Shown here in pieces: positions 40,634 through 52,975 of a stretch of 64,000 bases of DNA. The translations under genes were made by a program, and so were the position numbers. Under the pieces are notes generated by a model. It searched no databases and was not told the origin of the DNA. It saw only the letters and a list, made by a program, of their open reading frames with translations. This DNA is from Dicaeum eximium (lineage: Eukaryota; Chordata; Aves; Passeriformes; Dicaeidae): contig VWZP01005528.1 in the NCBI GenBank assembly GCA_013396995.1, forward strand, positions 372,001 through 436,000. Reading direction: 5' to 3'. Positions within the stretch are counted from its first letter, which is position 1, and every line of letters begins with the position of its first letter.

Positions 40634-43600
40634 CCGTGGGGCTCCCAGGACATGCATCCACCTCATGCACTGGAGCAGTGGCTCCAGGAGGATTTGCAGC
40701 AATCCTGCTCCCTGCTGCGCCTCTCGACCTGAAAGGCCTTGCACAAACCCCACCAAGTGTACTTCGAAATGATCTCACAACTCAAGAGGACCTTGGAGGA
40801 GCACATCAAAGGTCGCCACCTTGTGACAGCTGCGTCGAGGCTTTTCTGCAGCTGCCGTGGCACGGCCAGGCATTGTCCCCATGCCCGCTGGTTAGATCTG
40901 GGCTAGATAAACAACCAAACTGGCTCCAGGTCCACTCCTGCAGGACCTGTCAGCTGGGGGCCATACAACCATGGCAGTGCTGCTGTGAGGGCCACACAAT
41001 GTAAGATGTACTGGGAATTGTGGTGTGGATATGCTCAATTGATAAGATCAGCAGGTCTTATTAGCTTCTGCCCCATGCTACCCCTCCTTCTTTCTAAATA
41101 ACTCTCTGCAGGGTCCCTTGAGTGTCTTTGCAGGGTGTTCCTCGTGTCCGAGGCTCTTGGATGGTGCACTGACTCAGGTGCAATAGATCAAAGCTGGCTC
41201 CATGAGTCTGCATGGTGTGTACACCGAGTGATTCTAAAGCACCTGAAAGAGTGCAAATCTAGCAGAACCAGCGCTGAGCCACAATCAATAAACCTTGGGC
41301 TTGAGCTGACATTTGCTGAAGATAGTAGTGTGCATCTAAACTGCATTCACTGGGGTTTCTTTTTGGAAACTGTTTTATTCTGTTGTTCTTTTCATTTTAG
41401 TTTAGTTTGTTTGGTTTGGGCTTTTTTACTCTGTCACACTTTCTCATTGCACCAGGCAATAAACTGCTGAAAAAAAATTACGTAACTTACACAAGATGCT
41501 TTGAGTGTGCAAAAGAGCTGGGAATTAAAATTTTCCTGGCTTGGGCTGCTGGACTGGCAGAGGAAAACATTTAATTATGTCCATCAATCTCCACCTAAAC
41601 AATCACCCAAATGAGATCCTATCCGGAGTAAAATGTGCTTATATATCTCTCAGTGTCTCGACTTTACGTCTGAGATTTTTCTCCTCCTCAGTGGGGCATA
41701 AGATCTCCAGGGGAAATCCTGGCTTTCTGGGACAATAGGCCATTTTTGGCTGGGGAAGGAAAATGTGGCTATATTCTAAGTGCTGTTTAGAACAGCAGCG
41801 AAGTAGCAGTATCACAGCAACTTCTCCTGCACTGTAATTTGTGTAGCTCTGTAACTGTCTGTTCCCTTTCCTTAGCCATAGATTGGCATGTGTCTTTGTT
41901 TTTCACTTGGGAACGAACAGTACTTGCTTCACTAGTGTTGATTGGAAAATAACCCTTTATTTTTTGTTGGACCATTTCTCAGCTGGATTGATTCCTGATT
42001 CGGTTGTTTAGCTGCACAAGCACTTCTGACAGTGCAATGGAAAGAGAGATGAGGGATCTAAGGGGGCAGCTGGAAGCACAGAGGACACAGGGCTGTTCAG
42101 ATCATCCACATCAGCTCTGCTGCCAAATGCCAAGTCTCGTTTTCTTGTAAGAAAATTTTTGTTTATTGCAATGATAGTTACACGAGTATGGCTGTACTAG
42201 GACAAGCCTTTGTGGATATTTAATACTCATAACGGGTTTTTTTTCTTCTTGGTACCAAAATTTGCTTTTTCCAGTATTTCCTCCACCTATTTAATAGCTG
42301 CCCAAGAAGGTGCATGGCTGCATTGGGCTGCTTTCCTTTGCTTTAGCACAGAGCATTATTTAAGAACCAGAAAAATTACCCATATTGATATTTCAGTTAT
42401 CATCACAGGTTGTCTGAGTATTGCAGAGATGAATGGGGTTGCTCCTGCATTTTGGAGACAATTTGTCATGCACTCTGCACTCTTGTGGTCACCTCTGCGT
42501 GCCCTTTTTCCTAATTAATATTTTTAAGATTTTCATCACAGCTGTTAACAGCTGGAGATGCTGTCTCCTGGCTTGCCAGGGGAGCAGGGGTGTTTGGAGC
42601 AGGACTGCACCCCTGAGCTGGTTGGGGACCCCAGCACAGCCCCCTGGCAGTTGCTAGGCAGCCACGAGCTCCGTGCAGCACAGCCAGGCATTGCTAGGCA
42701 GCCTGAGCTGCTGGGGAGCACAGAAGTAATAAGATTCAAAATTGCAGCGTCAAGAATGCACAAGATAAGAGTGGCAAAAAATAAATAGTTTTACTGTATT
42801 TTGACATGACCTTTCTCCTCTAATATATTTTCACTTGCAGTATTTGCCTTCTGTCTCAACCTCATTTTTCATAAAACTCTCTCCTCTTCATCCCTCCTGC
42901 ATGCTTATCTTTGCTCCTCAGCAGTACTCTGGTGTCAGCAATCCTCCTTTTCTGTCACCTCCACTACCCTTTTCTCCATCTGTCATCTCAGTTGTTCTCC
43001 TCTCATATTCCACTGGATCCCTTGTTCCTTTGCCCTCTTTAATTTTGGTTTCCATTCTTGCGTATTTCTCAGCTCAGCCTCTGGCCATCAGGTGGTCTCC
43101 TGATGTTTCCTTTCCACTTTCACTGCATCAAGGAATTCCTCTCCTATTTTTCATTCCCAGCTCCCAGTCCAAGTCCCCTCTGGTGCTGTCACTTCCAGCT
43201 GCCCATCACAAGGTAGGCTTATCTTCTTAATCCCTCAAAATACTGCCAAGGCATCCACTGCCCTAAGAACATGGAAAAAATGGGGGATCTAGACCCTAGT
43301 GGTGCAGGCAGATATGTGCAGAGCCTCAGACAGCCCATTTCCTTTTCCTAGACCTACCAAGGAAGATGTCTATTGTGTGACAAATGCTAAGATGACTTGC
43401 TTCTTATGCCAGCAACAAATGGAGCTAAACTGTTTTGTCGTAAGTACATTTTGAGGAAGGGCTGACTTTAGAGCAGCCACTTAAAGCAGGAGGTGGGCTT
43501 CTGGAAGTAATCCTTTTTATTAGCATTTTTTTTTCCATTCTTTTATTTTATGGCTTTGGAAAGGTAATTTCAATATGAAAAGAGCCATCTTATTGCAAGG

Positions 43601-46600
43601 AGTAGGCATGGAGGGAAAGTCAGCTTTTTGAATAGACCCATGCAGGTTTGGCATACTCATTAGAGGGTAGGTTGGGATTTCCTGAGTTAATAGCTTTTTG
43701 TTAGAGGATGGCAATCCTTTAAAATGGAAGAATTTCTTTGATATGTATATATGAAATAAAAATTTTCCTGGGAAAGGTTTTTCACCCTACATGGAGCTTC
43801 TGGTCAAAAGCAGACAGAGACACCTTGCCCAGGAAAAAGTAGTATTTGCATAATTAGCGCTGAAAGGGAATATAACAGGTCCAAAGACAAGTCTCCTGTA
43901 ACTCTAAATTGAAAGCAGGCACTGACAGGGTAGATGGCCCATATCAGCAGTGTCCTACTTGTTCAGCTCTTTGGAGTGAGCATCCCTAACAAGAAGAAAA
44001 ACACTGCTTAAGGTTTTGGAAAATGTTTTGAAGTCTGAAAATACCTTTAGCACCATTTCTGTTCTGTTTTGCACTGCTTGATAAAGGCTATGAGAATAGC
44101 ACAAACAAAAATGTTCCTGGGAGAATGGACATAGGGCCACCCCAGGCTTAATGAGACTCAGTGGCTCCGACATTGTTTGCAGAGCTGTAACTGCTTCCTT
44201 GAGAAGCAGAGCCTAAGATGGCTTTGCAAATTCATGCAACACTGCAAACGGTGCCTTGAGACCACTGCCTAGTGCTGAACACAGAGTTAATAAGCTCTTT
44301 TGGACTACATTTACCACACACAGAACTGAAGTGTCTCTGGTGTTCCTTGGAGCAGCTCCACTATCTGTGTTTTTCTGTTCTCCATCAGTTCCCAGTCTCC
44401 TATGATCCCAGATAATGGAGAGTTGATTGTACTATGCTATCACTTAGTTTATCCACACCTCAGAATTGATTACTTCATGCTCCTGGCTATACCTAACTTA
44501 CTCTGTATATATCCAGACTAATTTATTTCCTATCCTCAGTACTTCGTTTCTGTGTTTGGTACAATGGATGAATAAAAACCAGAAAACAGTAAACAACTGT
44601 GTTTCAGAGCCAACGTTTGAGCTATCTCTGTGGATTTTTCTTAACAATTAAAATTATTTATCTAAGTCCATTCTTATTCTTAAAAAAAAAAAAAGAAATG
44701 AAAGGCTTATCAAAATGTGCTTAGCATAATGCAAAGCTTTAAAAGAATATATTATTGTGAAGATAATCTAATTGCACAATTGCAATTTTTCACTATATTT
44801 GAGGAAATTTGAGCATGGATAGGAATTACTTTTATGTTCCTTCTGTTTAAAAGATTGGTGTTTTTCTAAGCGCCACCGTTTTTTTTGATGCAGATTAAAA
44901 GCATTCGTATTCTGTACTGATTAATTGGTGTGCCTCTTTTGCATTTAAATATATACTTCATTGAATTGCAGTTTTCCATCACAAAGCAGAAAAGAAAAAA
45001 TAATTAAATGATAACATCATGCTACTACAGAAGGAGTGCTATTTCCCCAATAAAAATAAATATTTGACAGCAATTTTGCAGTGATAGTATTACCAAGCAC
45101 AGTATTTGGATGGCAAAATAAAGGACAACATAATAGGTTTTTTTTCAGCAAGTGAAAACACATTACAGTTCTTGGGTCTGTTCCAGCTCCCAGTGAAACA
45201 GTAAAGCTTCAACTGGAAGCAATGCTGAGTCTGTGGGGTTGATCTGACAGTGCTTGAAAAGGACCATCTTCAATAGCACTGAAGGTAAAAGGGATCCAAC
45301 TGGATGCACAGAAACCTTCAGATGCAGTTGTATACTAGAAAATCACTTCCACACAAGATAACATTGACATCCTCCGTGGTATTGTCCCAGTCAGAACTCA
45401 AACACAGATTGTGCAGAAATGAGGGTAAAAAGTCATTACACATAGAGTGAGGCTATTCTCTGTTGGGAACATTTAAAAATAAATCGAGCCACCTAGTGCA
45501 TTCCAACAAAATTTAAATTATAAGCTTTGGATATTCAAAACAAATGGCGGGGGGGGTGTCCTGTTACTTTTCATTACATAACAGGAATAATCTCTTGTGC
45601 CTCTGAGACTGATTACATCTCAAACTTAGTTTAGATATTAATCAATCTCAGCAACCACTTCTTGTTTCCTGTAGCATAATGCGGTAAAATTGTCCTTTAA
45701 TTACCAGTAATGAAAGTTACCTGCAGTGAAAGTGAATATATGCCACTGGAAAATGACTTAGTTCAGAGGACAGCGAATGCAAATCTGAACAATCTTAATG
45801 ATGCACAGGCACAATTAGAAGTGAATATGTAAATTACTGATGACAGCTTCCTGCTGTGCTCAACTATTTGCTGTCACCATTAGCTATGAATGTTTCAATT
45901 TATTTGGTCATAACCATAATAATTCCACAGTATCTTTCTGGCCAGTGTGTTTCCTAAAGGGTAGGGGACTTTTTAAACAGTGTCATTTAATAAATACCTA
46001 CTTATTCAGTATTAAAAATATTTCTAACGTTCTTTAATTCTGAATGTGAGGTGGATAATTATGTATGCCATCACTTCCCTTTAAATATCTGACTCTTCAT
46101 TCTTTGTCTGATATGTTTGTAGTTCTCAAAATTTCTTCAATATGTAAGGTAGAGCCTATCTAGGTTTTTACATCAATTGAAAGATGTCTCACTAGATAGC
46201 TTTTCTTATAGACTAAGAAAAAAAAAGACTCATGCTGTTCTGACTGAAAAAGAGATCAGTATGTTGTTTTACATGGAAGATGTATTATAGAGCCCTCACT
46301 ATACTGTGTGTGAAATTTGCAGTTGTTTCCCCTTGTAATGCTTTGCTTTTAGTTGCTTATACCTTTCTCAGTCTTAATTTAGCACAAGTAGCACATATTT
46401 CTATTTCAGACTTTATTTTTCAACTCTAAGGAATTTGTGAGACAGGAAAAAGAAGAAATGCTTTCTGTAGCATCATTACAAATATTTCAGCCAAGTGGTT
46501 ACACCCCTAGGATCTCTCTATTTTGATTGAGGAAGGTAGTTAGCAGAAGGTAGTTTCAGGGCCTTACCTCCTGCTCTTCGTGAAAAACCTGACAACATTT

Positions 46601-48561
46601 GGTGAATTCCTAAAGTTTTAGAACTAATATATTTGCATACTCTCAATAGATTTTATAAGAGCTAGAATTTATCCACTAAAGAAGTGGCTGTGCTGACAAT
46701 GTTCCACTGTGCACTGTTGGGGTCAAGGTATTTTCTCTGCACTTTTTTTTTTTTTTTTTTCCTTCCAGTATCACTGTGATGGATAATGGCATAGAGGGAT
46801 TGTATCCCTTGGCATCTGGAATGTAACAGTATGATGAATTTGGCAGAAGAAATAGTGGAGGCACTTGCAGAGGTCACATAGAAGGGGCATGTACAGGTGT
46901 GAAAGGGGAGAAGAGGAAGAAAAGGTGAAGAGGAACTATGATGAGATTTAAGATTGTTTAGATATGTGGTTTCTGATCATAGCAGAGAACAGGTGGGCTG
47001 AGGAAAGCACTAAAAAACTACAAACTTCCCACACAGGATATAGAATTGGACTCAGGACCTTATTTTCTCTTGTTTTCTAACAATAGCCAAAAAATTCATA
47101 GGAATCTATGCACTACAGTCTACAACCATTGCCAATTACTCCTGCTATGTAAAGGTCATTTGCTGTAGATCTGGAAAAGCAAATCTTGATGTTGGTACTT
47201 ATGTTGGCCACACACCAAACTCTTAACAAGTTAAAACAATGTATTGACCAGTTAATCACCTATAGAGTGCCATCATCTCTTATGATTTTATGGATGCCAT
47301 ACTTGGCTGGGTATCATCATATAAGCTACTAAAGGGTGCAGGTCCTTTTTATCCTAAGATACTTGTTGAAGCAGGCTCTCTTTTGAAAACTCTTTTGGTT
47401 TCCAGTGAAAGAAAAAAAAAAAAAAAAGTTTTGTGAAAAAAGTTGGGCTGAATAGCTTGTCTCAAGTGGCTAATACATATAATTTTTAATTATTTTTATT
47501 TTCTTGTTGTTTTTTATTGTATTATTTATTGTATTGTTTTATTGTGTTTTTATTGTTATTTTATCTTTATTGTGTGGCCAAAAGGTTCCTTATCTCATTT
47601 CAGAGAATAGAATTCAGTATTCAAATGCTTTCTTGTTCTGCATTAGGAAAAGAGCAGCAAATCTGACATACAGTGCCTCATTCAAAGATGATATGTCTTC
47701 ATAACTGAAAAAGCCTCATTTCAGTAACCTCTTTAAGTATTATTTACAATAGCCTCCTGCTATAATAGTCTACTAGAACAATAAAATTGCTATAAAGCGC
47801 TTTCCCAGTACGGTTCTGTGGTGGATATAAACTACAAGAACCTGAAACCCAAGCCTGTAGCTGACTCTGTTCCATCGCTGTGGTTCAGCTGAGAGCTGGG
47901 AGATGTTGGCTGCAGCAGCAGCGAGCCAGTCCCAGCCCTGCCACCTCCCAGCAGGGTCAGCACTGGCCATCCCACACCAGGGTTAGGCTGCAGGCTGGCA
48001 GCTGCCAAGCATTCCCTTGGTGCATGGCAGACAGCTGCGTTTTCTGGATCAGAGGATCACTTGTTTTTCCACTCAAGCAATGTTAGTAAGAGTTAGCAAA
48101 GTACTGTGTGAATATTGTGTATTATCAGTGCATAACTAAGATACCAATAGGAGGTTATCCAGTACAAATATTGAATATGGCAAAATTGTCCTCTGTACTT
48201 TAATATCTAGCTTTTTTTATCCTCTAATTTTAAATGTACCTACTGAAAATGGTCTGGAGCTTCCAATCCATGAGCTGTCAGACTGTTCCACTGTCTGCTA
48301 TGGTACTGGGCAACTTGTGCAATGCTAAGGGTGACACTGCCATATAACTTTTCAGAGATTTGCATAGAAACCTTTTCAAAGGTTTAGTGAAGCAACAGGG
48401 GAATATATTTATTTATAAGTGCCTAGGAATAAGGGTCACAGCAACAATCTAACAATTTATGTATAATCCATTGCTAGTGCTTATTCACAAAATAGACTAT
48501 AAATTATGCCATCTAATGCATAACCATTTTTGTATAAAAGGTTTTAATCAAATAAAAGGAA
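40634..48561. other. Intergenic, no gene recognised
   Basis: About 8 kb with no recognisable exon. Visible items are a GC-richer patch at 42550-42725 with a repeated TTGCTAGGCAGCC, a pyrimidine-rich stretch at 42840-43200, a T18 run (46743-46760), an A16 run (47412-47427), a T-rich simple stretch at 47485-47575 and a GC-richer patch at 47820-48080. A segment around 41000-41330 with AATAAA at 41287 could be a decayed LTR, but I cannot establish its ends. Everything else reads as unique AT-rich DNA. Confidence 0.6.
46743..46760. repeat. Homopolymer T run (18 bp)
   Basis: Eighteen consecutive T bases occur in intergenic DNA. No recognisable retrocopy lies on the higher-coordinate side. Confidence 0.85.
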
Positions 48562-48955
48562 ATGTCCAGAGAAGGTCAATGAAGCTGGTGCAAGGGCTGG
48601 AGAACAAGTCTTACAAGGAGCAGCTGAGGGAGCTGAGGTTGTTTAGCCTGGAGAAAAGGAGGCTCAGGGGAGACCTTGCAACTCTCTGCAATTACCTGAG
48701 AGTGTAACCAAGTGGGGGTTGGTCTCTTCTCCCAGATAACAAGTGGCAGGATGAGAATAACTAGCCTCAAGTTGCACCAGGAGAGTTTAGATTGGATATT
48801 AGGAAAAAATGTCTTCAACAAAAGGGGTGGGTAAGCATTGAAAAAGGCTGCCCAGGGAACTGGTGGAATCACTGTCCTTGGAAGTGTTGAAAAATCATGT
48901 GGATGGGGCACTTCAGTGGGGAACATGGTACTGCTGGGTTAATGGTTGGGCTTGA
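48562..48955 (+). mobile_element. CR1 LINE 3' fragment, cut off by an N join
   Basis: The plus strand encodes the CR1 ORF2 C-terminus: VQRRSMKLVQGLENK, then LRELRLFSLEKRRLRGDL. It continues into the 3' UTR (AAGGCTGCCCAGGGAACTGG, CTGCTGGGTTAATGGTTGGG) and stops abruptly at CTTGA just before the N at 48956. The terminal part of a CR1 (GGTCTTTTCCAACC...ATTCTATGATTC) is missing here. A matching tail occurs at 49677-49714, which implies a local ordering error in the assembly. The element is 5'-truncated and dead. Confidence 0.92.
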
Positions 48956-48956
48956 N
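48956..48956. other. Single-N assembly join inside a CR1 element
   Basis: One N separates an unfinished CR1 tail from unrelated AT-rich sequence. It is most likely a contig junction, not a single unknown base. Confidence 0.75.
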
Positions 48957-49271
48957 ATAGTTTCAAATTCATGACTTAATTTATGTCAGAAATCTCACAA
49001 TAGTAGGCTGGATTTTGTGTGTTCTTCTCCCTCCTCCCCTTGCCAAACAGATTTCTCCTATCATTAGTCTTCTGAATTTGAGTAGGAAACTTCAAAATAA
49101 TGATAGGATATGTTTTGCCCTCAGCTGGCATGTATTGTTATATATTAAAGCAATATACCACTATTTGATATATCTCGTATTTCTTATCCTTCTCTGTTGG
49201 TTAGTAGGAAGAGATTTAGTCACAAGAGGGTTCCTTTTCATATGGATCAGTAATCTGAAAGCTAAAATCAG

Positions 49272-49675
49272 GACACAGAAGCAATAAGTCTGATTTTAGC
49301 TGGAGGGTTGGTATGAATTCTTCCTTCTCACTATTCCTGACATTTTGATTTTCTGGTTTGCTATTTGATTATATTACTCAATAATTAATCAAGAATAATT
49401 TAGCACATCTCCTACCACTTAAAGTTATTTGGTTTTGCTCAACCATTTCTCTATATCATGCTTGTAGAAATGAAAGGACATAAATTTGAATACTATAAAA
49501 CATATTGCCACATCTGCTATACATGGAGATTTGTGTTACATGATGAAAGAATTAATCCTGTCTATCTACTTAATACAGATGTTTAGGACACACCTGACTT
49601 TTGTGCAGGGATGAATGGATAAATGTGTCTACCTCATAAATATCCTGCTCCAGCAGGATAGAAATACCTGTTACT
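49272..49675. repeat. First copy of an exact 404-bp duplication (probable assembly artefact)
   Basis: The segment from GACACAGAAGCAATAAG to ATACCTGTTACT reappears, by eye without differences, at 49809-50212. The first copy ends at an N (49676) and the second begins right after an N (49808). Two contigs whose ends overlap but were not merged would produce exactly this pattern. Confidence 0.9.
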
Positions 49676-49676
49676 N

Positions 49677-49714
49677 ATTGGAAGTCTTTTGCAACCTTGA
49701 CAATTCTAGGATTC
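49677..49714 (+). mobile_element. Displaced CR1 3' terminus
   Basis: ATTGGAAGTCTTTTGCAACC followed by TTGACAATTCTAGGATTC is the last stretch of a CR1 element. It starts directly after an N with no CR1 body in front of it. It fits as the missing end of the CR1 truncated at 48955. Confidence 0.75.
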
Positions 49715-49774
49715 AAAGTAATTTTTATTCATATGCAGAGTAATACAAAACTATTCTATCAAATATAATGTGTA

Positions 49775-49807
49775 AATATATATATATAGTGTATATATAT
49801 ATATATA
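49775..49807. repeat. (TA)n microsatellite ending at an N
   Basis: AATATATATATATAG followed by TGTATATATATATATATA runs into the N at 49808. Low-complexity TA repeats commonly break short-read assembly. Confidence 0.85.
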
Positions 49808-49808
49808 N

Positions 49809-50212
49809 GACACAGAAGCAATAAGTCTGATTTTAGCTGGAGGGTTGGTATGAATTCTTCCTTCTCACTATTCCTGACATTTTGATTTTCTGGTTTGCTA
49901 TTTGATTATATTACTCAATAATTAATCAAGAATAATTTAGCACATCTCCTACCACTTAAAGTTATTTGGTTTTGCTCAACCATTTCTCTATATCATGCTT
50001 GTAGAAATGAAAGGACATAAATTTGAATACTATAAAACATATTGCCACATCTGCTATACATGGAGATTTGTGTTACATGATGAAAGAATTAATCCTGTCT
50101 ATCTACTTAATACAGATGTTTAGGACACACCTGACTTTTGTGCAGGGATGAATGGATAAATGTGTCTACCTCATAAATATCCTGCTCCAGCAGGATAGAA
50201 ATACCTGTTACT
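49809..50212. repeat. Second copy of the exact 404-bp duplication
   Basis: Apparently identical to 49272-49675 at an offset of 537 bp, then running on into unique sequence (GTACTGCCAAAGTGC). This copy is probably the correctly placed one, because it is continuous with downstream DNA. Confidence 0.9.
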
Positions 50213-51807
50213 GTACTGCCAAAGTGCTTCAGCTCAGCTGTGGGAGCCTGGTTCTTCAGGGCAGTGGAACTAACCCCAGGCACAATCCCAACTGTGCCAT
50301 GACCATGGAGGTTTGCTCAGACATCTGCATCCGTGCAAGAGGCTTGTGCTGGCATGGTTTTGTGGCCAACATTTGGCCATCCTCACACTGCCTCACCAGG
50401 ACAAATCTGTAACAGGGCCTTGGTGAGCACCATGAAACTGTTTGGCTGAACTTCCTTTACTCTGTCTGGAAGAAGGAGAGGAGCATTAAGGAGGGCAGTT
50501 TCAGAGGCAGATCAGAGGGGAAGCAATCAGCAGCTGTAGATGTGCAGGAGATTGTCACCTCAGCCTCGTGGAAGTAGCTAGCAAGCAATGTGTGAATGTA
50601 CCCTGAATTTGCAGAAAGAGGTTTTAAAAATTATTTACTTTATTAAAATGTAATTTGCCTCTGTTAGTTAAAATGGGGTAAAGCTTGAAAATTAGTAATT
50701 TGTTCTATTTGTTTTTCATTTCCAGCCTTGGCTTGAAGGGGGAATTCAGTTAAGCTTGCAGGGTAAGTTGACACCCTTGTTCTGGCACCATCCTGCTCTT
50801 TTCAATAGTGCCTGATCTGTGAGCTAATCTGATAAATGAAGACATTTTGTGCACACATGGTGTGCATTTTAAAGAGTTTCAGTGTGTTAACAAACTGCTC
50901 TGAATATGATGGGCCCAAGAAAGCACATAATTTGAGGGACACGAGAGAGAGATGCAGATCTGAAGGCGATCTGTAGATGTGAGGAAGTAAAGAAGGTTCA
51001 TGTGAAATTACTGAACCACAACTACAGAGCTGTGGGCATGAGCTTTCACTTGCTTTTACTACAACTATTTAAAATGTGTTTTCTCAAGTCATTCCCAATC
51101 ACTTCTCGATACCTCTTTTCAATAATGAAAAATATCCAGAGCCATTGATTTGGGAGCTTAATCTGTTTGTTTGTACCTTCAAATTTCCCATTTGAAGGCA
51201 TGTAAGATAGCTTAATATTTTCAATATCTGTGGTCAAAAATGTAATACTTTTATAATTTTTGTGCATATTTATTATGTTAAAATCAATTCCCTATAGTAT
51301 TTATGCCACACATTTTTTAATGAAATATATTACAATGATGCTTTGGTGATGTAGATGACAGCATCCAGCAACCACGAAGCTCTTTCACAATGATTTAGAA
51401 AATATCCATCTGTGGGTCTACTGTGAGTGCAAATCTGAGTCAAGAAATAAGGGGAATGGCAGATGGCAGGAGAATAAACCACAAGGCCAGAATTCCTGAC
51501 AGCCAAGGGCTTATAAATGTACACAGGATTTAATTTTATTATTACAAAATCAGTGGGATGCTCAGGATGTTGAGCTTGAATGTGTGCATAAGTCAACACA
51601 ACTGCTATTTTATCTTCAGAAGACACATGTTTGGGCTGTGGTTACAGTGGTTTGGTCTTTGATTTGTGAATGTCTTTTGTTCCTTCCTCCGTCCCGCGCA
51701 CAATTTTGGATTTATGCAGAATAAAGGGGGAGTTGTGGTGGTGTGGGATTAGAAGGTTTGTGCAGCCACGTGAGCTACAGCACAACCCACCTAATCCATG
51801 GGAGGAC
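50213..51807. other. Intergenic, no recognised feature
   Basis: Unique sequence, with a somewhat GC-richer patch at 50215-50580. The open frame that spans the copy-2 boundary (50152-50412) and the frame at 51330-51626 show no family resemblance. I recognise no gene, RNA or named repeat. Confidence 0.55.
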
Positions 51808-52307
51808 CGTGCCTGCAGTACTGCATCCTCTGGGGTCCTGACTACAGGGAAGACATGGAGCTATTAGAGCCGGTCTGGAGGAGGCCACGAAGATGATCAG
51901 AAAGGGAATAACTCTCCTGTGAGGAAAGGCTGAGAGCGTAGGGGTTGTTCAGCCTGGAGAAGAGAAGGCTCCAGGGAGACCTTGTTGTGGCCTTTCAGTA
52001 CTTAAAAGGGACAAACATTTTATCAGGGCCTGTTGCAATAGGACAAGGGATAGTTTTTAAACAAAAAGACTGTAGATTTGGACTAGATTCAAGGAAGACA
52101 TTTTTTACAATGAGAGTGGTGAAACATGGGGACAGGTTGCCTTGAGAGCTGTCAGCTGCTCCAACCCTGGAAACATTGAAGATCATGTTGGATGGGGCTC
52201 TGAGCAACCTGATAGTTGTAGATGTGCCAGCTCATTGCAGTGGGTTTGGACAAGATGGCATTCAAAGGTCTCTTAAAACCCAAACTATTCTATGATTCTG
52301 CGATTTT
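51808..52307 (+). mobile_element. CR1 LINE 3' fragment (about 500 bp)
   Basis: A good match in remembered order to the CR1 3' end: CTGCATCCTCTGGGGTCCTG, GAGGAAAGGCTGAGAG, TTCAGCCTGGAGAAGAGAAG, CAGGGAGACCTTGTTGTGGC, GATGGGGCTCTGAGCAACCT and the terminal AACTATTCTATGATTCTGCG. One frame gives FSLEKRRLQGDLVVAFQYLKG, the ORF2 C-terminus. It is 5'-truncated and plus-oriented. Several substitutions and short deletions mark it as old. Confidence 0.93.
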
Positions 52308-52736
52308 ACCAATAGCTCATAATGTACTCATCAATTTCATATAGAACATCACTACTTTATACTCTATCATGTATGTACAAATATACATATATATAGTTGG
52401 TCATTGCACTGTTCCCTCTATTATAAACCACAAATACATTCTCCAAATATTTAACTATCTTTTTGAAAGAGAAAGTGAGTAAATAGTGTCTGCAGTACAT
52501 TTATCATTACATAGACTCTGGAATAGAGAACATGACTAATCAAAACCTTTAATCACAGTGTTTAAAACCCAAAATTTTATTTATATTGAAAGGAAAAACA
52601 AGGGAGATCTAGTTATCTGCATCTTCTAAAATTAGATCTTCTTAAATAAGCACATACAGTTTAATCACATCCAAGAATTTTAAATGAGCCAGCAAAGAGT
52701 GTTATGGACTGTTAATATTCATTCTCAGACAGTTTT

Positions 52737-52975
52737 CAAACACTGGAGAAGTTCCAGAGCACTGAAAGAAAGCAAAGGTTGTGCCAATATTGAAAAGAGA
52801 TATATAGGTATTATCAACAGTCTTATCAACTTAATATTGATCCCTAGTATATGGCAGAATGACTAACAGGAGGTTCCACTAAGAAAAACTTGAAGAAGAA
52901 CAATTTAATTAATGCAAATCAATAGGAATGTATGGAGAAGTATATGTATTTTCAGGATAACTCAATATCATTTGC
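52737..52975 (+). mobile_element. Ancient CR1-type LINE ORF2 fragment
   Basis: Translated with stops, the plus strand gives a VPEH-stop-KKAKVVPILKR string. This matches the VPEDWKKANVxPIFKKG segment conserved in CR1-family ORF2 just before the reverse-transcriptase core. Further along, AATTTAATTAATGCAAATCA fits the following part of the same ORF. It is heavily decayed and bounded only approximately, and it differs from the nearby CR1 3' end at 51808. Confidence 0.65.

Noticed and set aside
40132..41004. 290-codon plus-strand frame and opposite-strand frames of about 200 codons through the tandem array
   Set aside because: The frame is open only because the repeat units are multiples of three without stops. 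It contains a gap, and the flanking non-repeat parts resemble no known protein.
41000..41330. Possible decayed LTR with AATAAA at 41287
   Set aside because: It has an LTR-like texture, but I could not find matching termini, a target duplication or family resemblance.
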